Positions 7,026 through 12,089 of a stretch of DNA of 12,089 bases are shown piece by piece. This DNA is from Nitrospinota bacterium (lineage in GTDB: Bacteria; Nitrospinota; Nitrospinia; UBA9942; JAHJSF01). Each line of letters begins with the position of its first letter. The stretch's first letter is position 1. The stretch covers positions 1 through 12,089 of the forward strand of contig JAHJSF010000136.1 of NCBI GenBank assembly GCA_018830405.1, read 5' to 3'. The notes beneath the pieces were generated by a model. It was not told where the DNA came from and did no database searches. It saw nothing but the letters and a program-made list of their open reading frames with translations. The position numbers and the translations under genes were made by a program.

Positions 7026-7152
7026 GGTAAATTCATGAGCAATCAATCAAACTTCAACGTTATGTATGGTTAACGGCAAAACGGTATCTATCCCCCTCGC
7101 CAGGGCGCGTGAACGCTACCCAAACGAAGTCGAAAATATGGAAATAGCATGG

Positions 7153-7200
7153 AAAAAAGGGGACGCAACCCTTTTCCTCTTTTCCTTCTGTTTTTCTTCC
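7153..7200 (+). terminator. Possible Rho-independent terminator
   Basis: The stem AAAAGGG/CCCTTTT (7155-7161 and 7169-7175) has a 7-base loop and is followed by a long pyrimidine, T-rich stretch to about 7200. It would end transcription of the nuclease gene before the toxin-antitoxin promoter. The stem has only three G-C pairs and the T run is interrupted by C, so support is modest. Confidence 0.35.
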
Positions 7201-7213
7201 CCGAAAATAACGC

Positions 7214-7248
7214 TTGCCTGTACCATAAAGCGTGCGATAAAATGTACC
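7214..7248 (+). promoter_or_regulatory. Toxin-antitoxin promoter with TGTACC operator-like repeats
   Basis: TTGCCT (7214-7219) and TAAAAT (7238-7243) are 18 bases apart and about 30 bases before the antitoxin start. Two copies of TGTACC (7219-7224 and 7243-7248), 24 bases apart, overlap the promoter edges. YefM-family antitoxins are known to bind TGTACA-type sites, so these are candidate autoregulatory operators; binding is inferred. Confidence 0.5.
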
Positions 7249-7273
7249 AAACATATACTTAATGAGGCGCAAT

Positions 7274-7555
7274 ATGCAAAAACTAAAAATAGGGGAAGAC
7301 ATCAGATCTCTGTCAGAAGTCAGGAATGGCATGGCAAATTTTATAAAGCAGGTTCATGATACTAAAAGGCCGTTGATAATTACACAGCATGGGAAAGGAA
7401 TTGCGGTTCTTTTGGGCGCGAATGAATTTGAAGCCATGCAAGAGAAAATAGAGCTCCTCTCAGATATTCAAACCTCTCTCAATCAGTTGGAAAAGGGCTC
7501 TGGAATCAGCCATAAAGATGCGAGAGAGAAGCTATTAAAGCAAGTTTCAAAATGA
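7274..7555 (+). CDS. Phd/YefM-family antitoxin
   Basis: A 93-residue protein with the Phd/YefM layout. The N-terminal DNA-binding region is KLKIGEDIRSLSEVRNGMANFI, followed by the conserved core KRPLIITQHGKGIAVLLGANEFEAM. The C-terminal helical tail (about 60-93) would wrap the toxin. It neutralises the toxin encoded immediately downstream and likely represses their shared promoter. The ATG at 7274 is chosen because GAGG lies six bases upstream; an in-frame ATG at 7262 has no such site. Its stop overlaps the toxin start by four bases (ATGA), so the two are translationally coupled. Confidence 0.9.
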   Translation: MQKLKIGEDIRSLSEVRNGMANFIKQVHDTKRPLIITQHGKGIAVLLGANEFEAMQEKIELLSDIQTSLNQLEKGSGISHKDAREKLLKQVSK

Positions 7556-7848
7556 GAGTAATCTGGTCTCCCCTTGCTGTCGACAGGGCATCAGAAATAG
7601 CCGATTACATTGCCCGAGACAAACCATCAGCTGCGGAAAAATGGATTGATACTATATTTTCTAAAGTTGAACAGCTGGAGTCATCTCCCGAAATCGGCCG
7701 AATTCTACCTGAAATCGATAATAGCCAATTTAGGGAATTAATTTACGGCAATTACCGCATCATTTATCGTATCGAAACCAAACAAATATCCATCCTCACA
7801 ATTCGACATTGCAAACAAATATTGCCAACAGGTGAAATTAAGGGGTAA
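7552..7848 (+). CDS. RelE/ParE-family toxin
   Basis: A 98-residue basic protein typical of the ParE/plasmid-stabilisation branch of the RelE superfamily. It opens with MRVIWSPLAVDRASEIADYIARD, has the middle motif PEIGRILPEI, and contains the conserved FRELIYGNYRIIYRIE followed by ISILTIRHCKQ. ParE members poison DNA gyrase while RelE members cleave ribosomal mRNA; sequence alone does not decide which applies here. It overlaps the antitoxin by four bases and converges with rdgB, the two stop codons being about 40 bases apart. Such modules are often carried in integron arrays and stabilise them, which fits the block it lies in. Confidence 0.9.
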   Translation: MRVIWSPLAVDRASEIADYIARDKPSAAEKWIDTIFSKVEQLESSPEIGRILPEIDNSQFRELIYGNYRIIYRIETKQISILTIRHCKQILPTGEIKG

Positions 7849-7889
7849 CGGACATATTTATATCACTATCTCTGCCGCTCTATGGGCTA

Positions 7890-8492
7890 CTATCCGAGAG
7901 GATTGTTTTTCAGGTATTCCCTAACCTTGGCAAAGGCGATGGCTCGATGGCTTATCCTATTCTTAATCTCCTTCCCCACTTGGGCAAAGGTTTGGCCAAA
8001 AGAGGGGGCAAGGAATATAGGGTCGTAACCGAATCCCGAATCACCCGCCATCTCCTCTGTTATAAAACCTTCATATTCCCCCCGGAATGTCATCGGGGGG
8101 AATTCCCCCTTGGGGCTGGCCAAAGCTGCGACACATACAAAGCGAGCCCCCCTCTTTTCAGGAGGAACATCTTTCATCATCTCAAGGAGTTTTATATTTT
8201 TTTCTTTGGCGTTACGTTCATCACCGCCGAATCTGGCCGAATGGATCCCAGGAGCTCCGTTTAAGGCATCCACCTCAATGCCGGAGTCGTCCGATATGGT
8301 TATCAGCCCCGACCTATCGGCAGACTCAGAGGCCTTTTTTAGGGCGTTTTCTTCGTATGTCAGACCATCTTCGACTATTTCTCCGATGTCAGGGATAGAC
8401 TTTAGGGAGACGATTTCTATCCCTATATCTGCCAGAAGTCTGCCAACCTCGACCGCCTTCCCTTCATTACCGGTAGCCAGAAGGATCTTCAT
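7890..8492 (-). CDS. rdgB: XTP/dITP diphosphatase (RdgB/HAM1 family)
   Basis: Hydrolyses non-canonical purine triphosphates (dITP, XTP, ITP) to monophosphates plus pyrophosphate, cleaning the nucleotide pool. The 200 residues match the family length. Signature motifs are ATGNEGK (6-12), the E48-N49 pair in the EENA segment, SDDSGIEVDALNGAPG (67-82), GFGYDPIF (153-160) and SHR (181-183). It is the last gene of the minus-strand operon after rph. The gap to rph is entirely occupied by palindromic repeat E, whose terminal arm reaches to within a base or two of the ATG, so the upstream GAAGG that could serve as ribosome-binding site (about 12 bases away) comes from the repeat. Confidence 0.95.
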   Translation of the reverse strand: MKILLATGNEGKAVEVGRLLADIGIEIVSLKSIPDIGEIVEDGLTYEENALKKASESADRSGLITISDDSGIEVDALNGAPGIHSARFGGDERNAKEKNIKLLEMMKDVPPEKRGARFVCVAALASPKGEFPPMTFRGEYEGFITEEMAGDSGFGYDPIFLAPSFGQTFAQVGKEIKNRISHRAIAFAKVREYLKNNPLG

Positions 8493-8493
8493 T

Positions 8494-8653
8494 ATACAAA
8501 GTCGCCTTCAAACGCTGCCTGCGTTGGCTTCGTCGTCAGCTCCTCGACCACAACCCCCTCAAAGTCCCCCTTAACAAAGGGGGAATAGGGGGTTGTAGCC
8601 CTGTGTCGCTTCCTCCTTGCCGCCTTGGTATCATTTTGAATGCGACTCCGTAT
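8494..8653. repeat. Composite palindromic repeat E between rph and rdgB
   Basis: The terminal arms ATACAAAGTCGCCTTCAAA (8494-8512) and, inward from 8653, ATACGGAGTCGCATTCAAA match at 16 of 19 positions. The interior is CGCTGCCTGCGTTGGCTTCG...GCTCCTCGAC on the left and CCTCCTTGCCGCCTTGG on the right, shared with repeat A. In place of repeat A's central hairpin, this copy has a second palindrome at 8550-8596: outer arms ACAACCCCCT/AGGGGGTTGT and an inner CCCCCTT/AAAGGGGG. That inner part recurs in repeat D. The right end takes in one base of the rph stop codon, and the left end abuts the rdgB start. Confidence 0.75.
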
Positions 8654-9381
8654 TAGAAACATATCCCCCCCAGTGCTTCTTTCTGCAATTCGATAAGACC
8701 GTTAATCCCCTCTCGCCCTAGACCAAGCAGGGCCTCCATCTCTTCTTGGGAGAATGGTTCCTGTTCGGCCGTCCCCTGAATTTCAACAAACTTTCCCTGG
8801 CCGGTCATGACAATGTTCATATCGACATCGGCCGAGGAGTCTTCTTCATAGTTAAGATCGAGGCAGGGGGTTCCCTTTACCACCCCGACACTTGCGGCCG
8901 CCAAAAAGTCCTTTATAGGGAGTTTACCAATCATCCCCTTTTCTTTCATCCACTGCATAGCCATGGCCATGGCTACAAAGGCGCCGGTGATTGAGGCGGT
9001 TCTAGTACCTCCGTCTGCCTGAATTACGTCACAATCTATTAATACGGAACGTTCGCCCAAGATGGTCATATCGACTACCGAGCGGAGTGCCCTTCCTATC
9101 AGACGCTGAATTTCATAGGTTCGTCCCCCCAGTTTGCCTTTAGAGGCCTCTCTAACCATCCTTGTTCCGGTCGATCTGGGGATCATCGAATATTCAGCGG
9201 TTACCCAACCCTTTCCCTGTCCTCTGAGGAAAGGGGGAACCTTATCCTCTACTGAGGCGGTGCATATCACCTTAGTGTCTCCGCAGGCTATAAGCACCGA
9301 ACCCTCGGCATGCTTTATGAAATCTCTGGTTATGATTGTTTCTCTCTTTTCGTTGGGCTGTCTGCCGTCGCTCCTGGCCAT
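8653..9381 (-). CDS. rph: Ribonuclease PH
   Basis: A phosphorolytic 3'-to-5' exoribonuclease that trims tRNA 3' ends using phosphate. The 242 residues fit the family (about 240). Seen in order: RSDGR at the N-terminus, [49 protein letters not shown] (catalytic-site arginines), [21 protein letters not shown] and the closing [14 protein letters not shown]. The ATG at 9381 gives the standard MxRSDGR start. A TTG at 9393 would add four residues and is less likely. It lies 31 bases after murI and before rdgB on the same strand, a common arrangement of rph and rdgB. Confidence 0.96.
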   Translation of the reverse strand: MARSDGRQPNEKRETIITRDFIKHAEGSVLIACGDTKVICTASVEDKVPPFLRGQGKGWVTAEYSMIPRSTGTRMVREASKGKLGGRTYEIQRLIGRALRSVVDMTILGERSVLIDCDVIQADGGTRTASITGAFVAMAMAMQWMKEKGMIGKLPIKDFLAAASVGVVKGTPCLDLNYEEDSSADVDMNIVMTGQGKFVEIQGTAEQEPFSQEEMEALLGLGREGINGLIELQKEALGGICF

Positions 9382-9412
9382 AAATTTTTCCAATCTGTTT
9401 TTTATAATTAAC

Positions 9413-10219
9413 CTAAAAGGTATCGATATCTATCTTATCAACCCTGCCTATACTCCCATTTCCCAAAAAATTATCCCCAACCAATTTAAATCTGTTTGGA
9501 TTATCACTGACGTAGAAAATGCTTGCGCCTGTTCCATCCGATAAGAGATTAAGTTCCGCCAGGCACCTTTCCACCTCTTTGGCGGTTTCCTCCGCCGAAT
9601 CTACCAGGGTGACGCCCTTCCCCACTACCTTGCTTATAGTCTTTTTCAGTAGCGGATAATGGGTGCAGCCGAGGACGATGGTGTCTACCTTTCCCTTCAT
9701 TACCGACAGATATTCTTCGGCGGCTATTTTGGCTATCCGATGTTCGCCCCACCCCTCTTCGGCCATCGGCACAAATAGAGGACAGGCGTGAGACACCACC
9801 GATATATATTTGTCTATCCGTCTTATCGCCAGAGAGTAGGCGTCGCTGTTTATGGTTGCCTCTGTCCCGATTACCCCTATTTTTTTATTTAATGAGGCGG
9901 CTACGGCACCTTTGGCCCCCGGTTCGATAACGCCTATTATCGGGATATCTATCTCCTTCTTTAGGGTATCAAGGGCCAGGGCCGAGGCGGTATTACAGGC
10001 GGCTACAATCATCTTAACCCCTTGGCTCATAAGAAAGTGTATGTCCTGTCTGGCAAACTTAGTGACTGTCTCGGTGCTCTTTGTCCCATAGGGGACGCGG
10101 GCGGTGTCGCCAAAGTAGATTAGGGTTTCTTTGGGGAGCCTCTTTTTAATCGATTGAAGGACGGTGAGGCCGCCTACCCCTGAATCGAATATCCCTATTC
10201 CGGACGATTTATCAGACAT
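9413..10219 (-). CDS. murI: Glutamate racemase
   Basis: Interconverts L- and D-glutamate, supplying D-Glu for peptidoglycan. The 268-residue cytoplasmic protein shows [12 protein letters not shown] and [14 protein letters not shown]. The two catalytic cysteines are C75 in AACNTASA and C185 in LGCTHYPLL, with H187 following the second. The start at 10219 has GGAGG six bases upstream; a longer frame from 10252 only reads back into the preceding gene. The start overlaps the end of the upstream sugar-isomerase-like gene by 8 bases, so translation is probably coupled. Confidence 0.96.
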   Translation of the reverse strand: MSDKSSGIGIFDSGVGGLTVLQSIKKRLPKETLIYFGDTARVPYGTKSTETVTKFARQDIHFLMSQGVKMIVAACNTASALALDTLKKEIDIPIIGVIEPGAKGAVAASLNKKIGVIGTEATINSDAYSLAIRRIDKYISVVSHACPLFVPMAEEGWGEHRIAKIAAEEYLSVMKGKVDTIVLGCTHYPLLKKTISKVVGKGVTLVDSAEETAKEVERCLAELNLLSDGTGASIFYVSDNPNRFKLVGDNFLGNGSIGRVDKIDIDTF

Positions 10220-10973
10220 TCCAAGCCTCCATAAATTTGAGTGATTTCTCAAGGTCGGTTTTGGTGTGAGACTCCAGGGTGAGTATTGGGCTTAGGTCTG
10301 CCAATTGCCCGGCCAGTCGATCGAAGTCAAAGGTTCCCTCCCCCATACTAAGGTGTTGGTCATCCCCTCCACTGTTATCATGCAGGTGCATCTCAATTAG
10401 GTAGGGCTTGACCATACCTATCCACTTCTCCAACGATATCTTTCCGAAGAGATTGAAGTGTCCCGTATCAAAACAGTGCCCTGCGCGCTCAGTCCCCAGC
10501 GCCTCTATCAGCTCAATCAATATTTCAGGGGTCGCGTCGAAGACATTCTCTACCGCCAATTTTATTTCTTTGGGGGTTTCGGCCAAGACACGGTTCCATG
10601 TTTCGAGACTGTTTTTCAGCCAGATGTCTTTTCTCCCGTCGAAGCGGAAGCGGTCGTAGCCCGGGTGGATAACAACCGTTTTAGGGTTCATATCGGCCAC
10701 AACGTTTATTGCCTCTATTACGCGGTCGGCCGTCAGGGTTCTGACCTTTTCGTCAAATCCCCCCGGACTCAGATCCATGAATGGTGCGTGGAGGGAGAGA
10801 GTTTGGCCGCCGGCTATATATTCCCTGAGAGGGGCCAACCTGTCTATTGGCGGGCGGTCAAGAAAGTAGGAAGAAAGAAATATCTCTACCCCCTTCCCCT
10901 CTTGAATGGCTAGGGGGAGGAGTTCGTCTATCTTCTTATACGACATCCTTATATGTATATTTTCTTTGTTCAT
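10212..10973 (-). CDS. Sugar phosphate isomerase/epimerase (xylose isomerase-like TIM barrel)
   Basis: A 253-residue TIM-barrel protein of the AP-endonuclease-2/xylose-isomerase superfamily. Strand-end motifs with likely metal ligands are visible: LSLHAPF, VVIHPGYD, LAVENVFD, GHCFDTGHF, MHLHDNSGGDDQHLSMGEG and LTLESHT. The histidines, glutamates and aspartates fit a divalent-metal site. The substrate is unknown; it could be an isomerase, an epimerase or an AP endonuclease-like enzyme. The ATG at 10973 is preferred. The frame extends to a TTG at 11081, but that TTG coincides with the -35 box of a good promoter. ATG at 10946 is a shorter option. First gene of the operon with murI, rph and rdgB. 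Confidence 0.82.
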   Translation of the reverse strand: MNKENIHIRMSYKKIDELLPLAIQEGKGVEIFLSSYFLDRPPIDRLAPLREYIAGGQTLSLHAPFMDLSPGGFDEKVRTLTADRVIEAINVVADMNPKTVVIHPGYDRFRFDGRKDIWLKNSLETWNRVLAETPKEIKLAVENVFDATPEILIELIEALGTERAGHCFDTGHFNLFGKISLEKWIGMVKPYLIEMHLHDNSGGDDQHLSMGEGTFDFDRLAGQLADLSPILTLESHTKTDLEKSLKFMEAWNV

Positions 10974-11052
10974 AAAGTTTTTATCTATTTTGTTTGATAT
11001 CGGAGGACACCTTATTAAGTATGCGGAGGCAACCTTGCGGTCTATCCAAGCT

Positions 11053-11081
11053 ATGATAGAACAAAGAACTTTCCGCTTCAA
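11053..11081 (-). promoter_or_regulatory. Promoter of the isomerase-murI-rph-rdgB operon
   Basis: On the minus strand TTGAAG (11076-11081) and TATCAT (11053-11058) are separated by 17 bases, matching the sigma70 consensus at four and five of six positions. It precedes the chosen start at 10973 by about 80 bases and supports placing the gene start downstream of the TTG at 11081. No clear ribosome-binding site was seen before 10973. Confidence 0.5.
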
Positions 11082-11092
11082 GGAGTAAATAA

Positions 11093-11113
11093 TCGGGGCG
11101 GGGGGATTTGAAC
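11093..11113 (-). other. tRNA 3'-end-like fragment, possible attachment-site remnant
   Basis: On the minus strand, GTTCAAATCCCCCCGCCCCG, then A, reads as a T loop, the 3' half of a T stem, the 3' half of an acceptor stem and a discriminator. The implied 5' acceptor would be CGGGGCG, as in many tRNA-Pro genes. The rest of a tRNA is absent: the bases upstream on that strand cannot form the T stem. Such fragments are often left at the far end of an element integrated into a tRNA gene. In that reading the element extends to the right, beyond the window. Confidence 0.4.
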
Positions 11114-11340
11114 TATGTTTTAACCACAGATAGACACTGATTCATATAGATATTTTTTGTGTCATTCCCGTGCAAACGGGAATCCAGTCTCTTCCTTCTC
11201 CTATATTCGGAGCCTGTCCCGCACTTGATGCGGGGGTCAATCCCCCGATCAAGTCGGAGGAGGGGAACGATATTTGGGGGAGGACTTTTTAAGCGGCAAA
11301 TAGATTTGCTCGTCTTCCTTTTTGCATGATACATTCAACT
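11114..11340. repeat. Cluster of dispersed intergenic repeats
   Basis: No gene is supported here. The stretch holds an ACCACAGATAGACACTGAT unit (about 11122-11140). It also holds a perfect hairpin ATTCCCG/CGGGAAT (11164-11183) within GTCATTCCCG...GGGAATCCAG, and a second perfect hairpin CCCGCA/TGCGGG (11218-11234). All three resemble short repeats scattered in many proteobacterial genomes. On the minus strand they translate to the LDSRLHGND-type peptide typical of such repeats, which explains a spurious 73-codon frame. Confidence 0.6.
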
Positions 11341-11410
11341 TAAGTTCGGGGGAACTCCATCAAAATAAAACAAGTAATAATGTTCATATAACAAAAAGCA
11401 ATTAAAGATT

Positions 11411-11665
11411 ATGAAAAAAACGTTCCAGGAACTTCGATTATTCCTCACGACTATTATGCTTGGTGCAATCCTTGCTGTAATATTGGGAAATTTTGGGTTT
11501 TTAAACGCCGACCCCAAGATAATTGGATTACATAGAATAAGAAAAGCCCCAGAGATAGACGATGTCAAAGTATTTATTACTGTTATTCTCCCATATCTTG
11601 TGGTTCTGGCTTTTAGGCTTGTACATTCTATAAAAAACCAACTGAATAATCAGAACAAAGAATAA
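11411..11665 (+). CDS. Small two-helix membrane protein, hypothetical
   Basis: An 84-residue protein of unknown family. Two hydrophobic segments are visible (about residues 10-31, LFLTTIMLGAILAVILGNFGFL, and about 53-70, VKVFITVILPYLVVLAFR), joined by a charged loop. It ends in a polar basic tail (KNQLNNQNKE), suggesting an inner-membrane hairpin with cytoplasmic ends. The ribosome-binding signal is weak. A minus-strand frame over the same bases (11335-11568) is less convincing because it lacks this regular topology. Local composition is AT-rich compared with the operon to its left. Confidence 0.6.
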   Translation: MKKTFQELRLFLTTIMLGAILAVILGNFGFLNADPKIIGLHRIRKAPEIDDVKVFITVILPYLVVLAFRLVHSIKNQLNNQNKE

Positions 11666-11751
11666 TCAATAAAATATAGAATAGAAATAGGGTGGAAATT
11701 TTATTGCTATTTTTATGAGATGAGTAGTTTCATTGGAGAGGATGGGATGCC

Positions 11752-12057
11752 ATGATTGGGGGTTTGTTATCAATCTCTATTGCTTTTGGCTGTGGGCTTG
11801 TGCTTATGAGCTTTAGTGAAATGAATCTATTGCCGCCTGAAGTAATGGCACGCGTTGGATGGTCAATTATTGCATTTTCTATTCTGGGCTACTGCCTAAA
11901 AACTTTGTTTGAGAAGTCAAAAAAGTTGCAGGAGACAACATTTAAGATAAAAGGCTCATCGCGTCTTAGTGTGGGTAAAATGATGAACTTTATGGGGTAT
12001 AACGTGTTATTAAACAAAGAGAAAAGAGCTTTTAAAAGGGGTAAAAAATCGGTATGA
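11752..12057 (+). CDS. Small membrane protein, hypothetical
   Basis: A 101-residue protein of unknown family. It has two predicted membrane segments (about residues 2-21, GLLSISIAFGCGLVLMSF, and about 34-52, VGWSIIAFSILGYCLKTLF). A strongly basic C-terminal half (KSKKLQ, KEKRAFKRGKKS) follows and would lie in the cytoplasm. A purine-rich GGAGAGGATGGG precedes the ATG, though slightly far away. Its TGA stop overlaps the ATG of the next gene by four bases, indicating coupled translation. Confidence 0.65.
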   Translation: MIGGLLSISIAFGCGLVLMSFSEMNLLPPEVMARVGWSIIAFSILGYCLKTLFEKSKKLQETTFKIKGSSRLSVGKMMNFMGYNVLLNKEKRAFKRGKKSV

Positions 12058-12089
12058 TTTACGGATGGGAAAAAACAGACGATTACTGG
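12054..12089 (+). CDS. Start of a gene cut by the window edge
   Basis: An ATG overlaps the stop of the preceding gene (ATGA at 12054-12057) and the frame stays open for the remaining 12 codons, MIYGWEKTDDYW. The overlap is the main support; the fragment is too short to identify. Confidence 0.45.
   Translation, partial: MIYGWEKTDDYW

Noticed and set aside
7019-7065. Possible second attC after the nuclease gene
   Set aside because: CATAAG and GTTATG partly pair, but the site is only about 47 bases, lacks the AAC partner for GTT and has no convincing L boxes or stem. Mentioned only as a possible remnant.
7060-7332. Minus-strand frame of 90 codons across the same spacer
   Set aside because: Covers the antitoxin promoter and start on the opposite strand; no domain recognised.
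7066-7359. Plus-strand frame of 97 codons beginning immediately after GTTATGT
   Set aside because: It overlaps the possible terminator, the toxin-antitoxin promoter and the antitoxin gene, and shows no recognisable domain after the first 30 residues. It may contain a gene remnant but is not supported as a gene.
11113-11334. Minus-strand frame of 73 codons
   Set aside because: It is the translation of dispersed hairpin repeats (LDSRLHGND-type peptide), not a protein gene.
11335-11568. Minus-strand frame of 77 codons opposite the small membrane protein
   Set aside because: The plus-strand frame has a cleaner two-helix topology and charged ends; the minus frame appears to be its shadow.
1-12089. 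CRISPR array, integron integrase, transposase or rRNA
   Set aside because: No regularly spaced direct repeats and no protein with integrase, transposase or Cas motifs was seen; repeats present are palindromic and dispersed.

Overview
The window looks like chromosomal DNA from a Gram-negative bacterium, plausibly an uncultivated Desulfobacterota/Deltaproteobacteria-like lineage. That placement is tentative: it rests on the gene set (MurJ, GatB-type indirect tRNA charging, MurI-RNase PH-RdgB), mid-range GC in the core genes, and many small intergenic palindromic repeats. No rRNA or lineage marker is present to settle it.

Layout. (1) 1-783, plus strand: C-terminal half of murJ, the lipid II flippase. 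(2) 995-4417, minus strand: gatB, then an AMP-dependent acyl ligase fused to an acyl-carrier domain. (3) 4625-4898, minus strand: tRNA-Lys(UUU) then tRNA-Glu(UUC) behind a recognisable sigma70-type promoter. (4) About 4960-7850, plus strand: an AT-richer accessory block. Its first part is an integron gene cassette. The cassette runs from G/TTATGT at 5086 to an attC site at 5868-5947, and carries a protein with a HEPN-type Rx4H motif. The cassette-like unit after it encodes a zinc-finger protein with an endonuclease-associated repeat and a PD-(D/E)xK/Vsr-like nuclease domain. A Phd/YefM-ParE toxin-antitoxin pair follows. No integrase is in the window, so this resembles a CALIN (attC sites lacking an integrase) or cassettes inserted at a secondary site. 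(5) 7890-10973, minus strand: a housekeeping operon transcribed as TIM-barrel sugar isomerase-like gene, murI, rph, rdgB, with a promoter at 11053-11081. (6) 11093-12089: a tRNA 3'-end-like fragment, dispersed repeats, two small membrane-protein genes and the start of a third gene. This may be the edge of another accessory region.

The core intergenic gaps are filled with at least five miniature palindromic elements (783-908, 929-997, 4459-4615, 4713-4816, 8494-8653). They have matching terminal inverted repeats, and several share internal sequence. Three of them reach into the stop codon of the adjacent gene. None was seen inside the cassette block.

The most notable feature is the integrase-less cassette block. 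Its contents (a candidate HEPN RNase, a candidate DNA nuclease and a toxin-antitoxin module) fit a small defence or stabilisation cargo. Functions in that block are inferred from motifs, not demonstrated.
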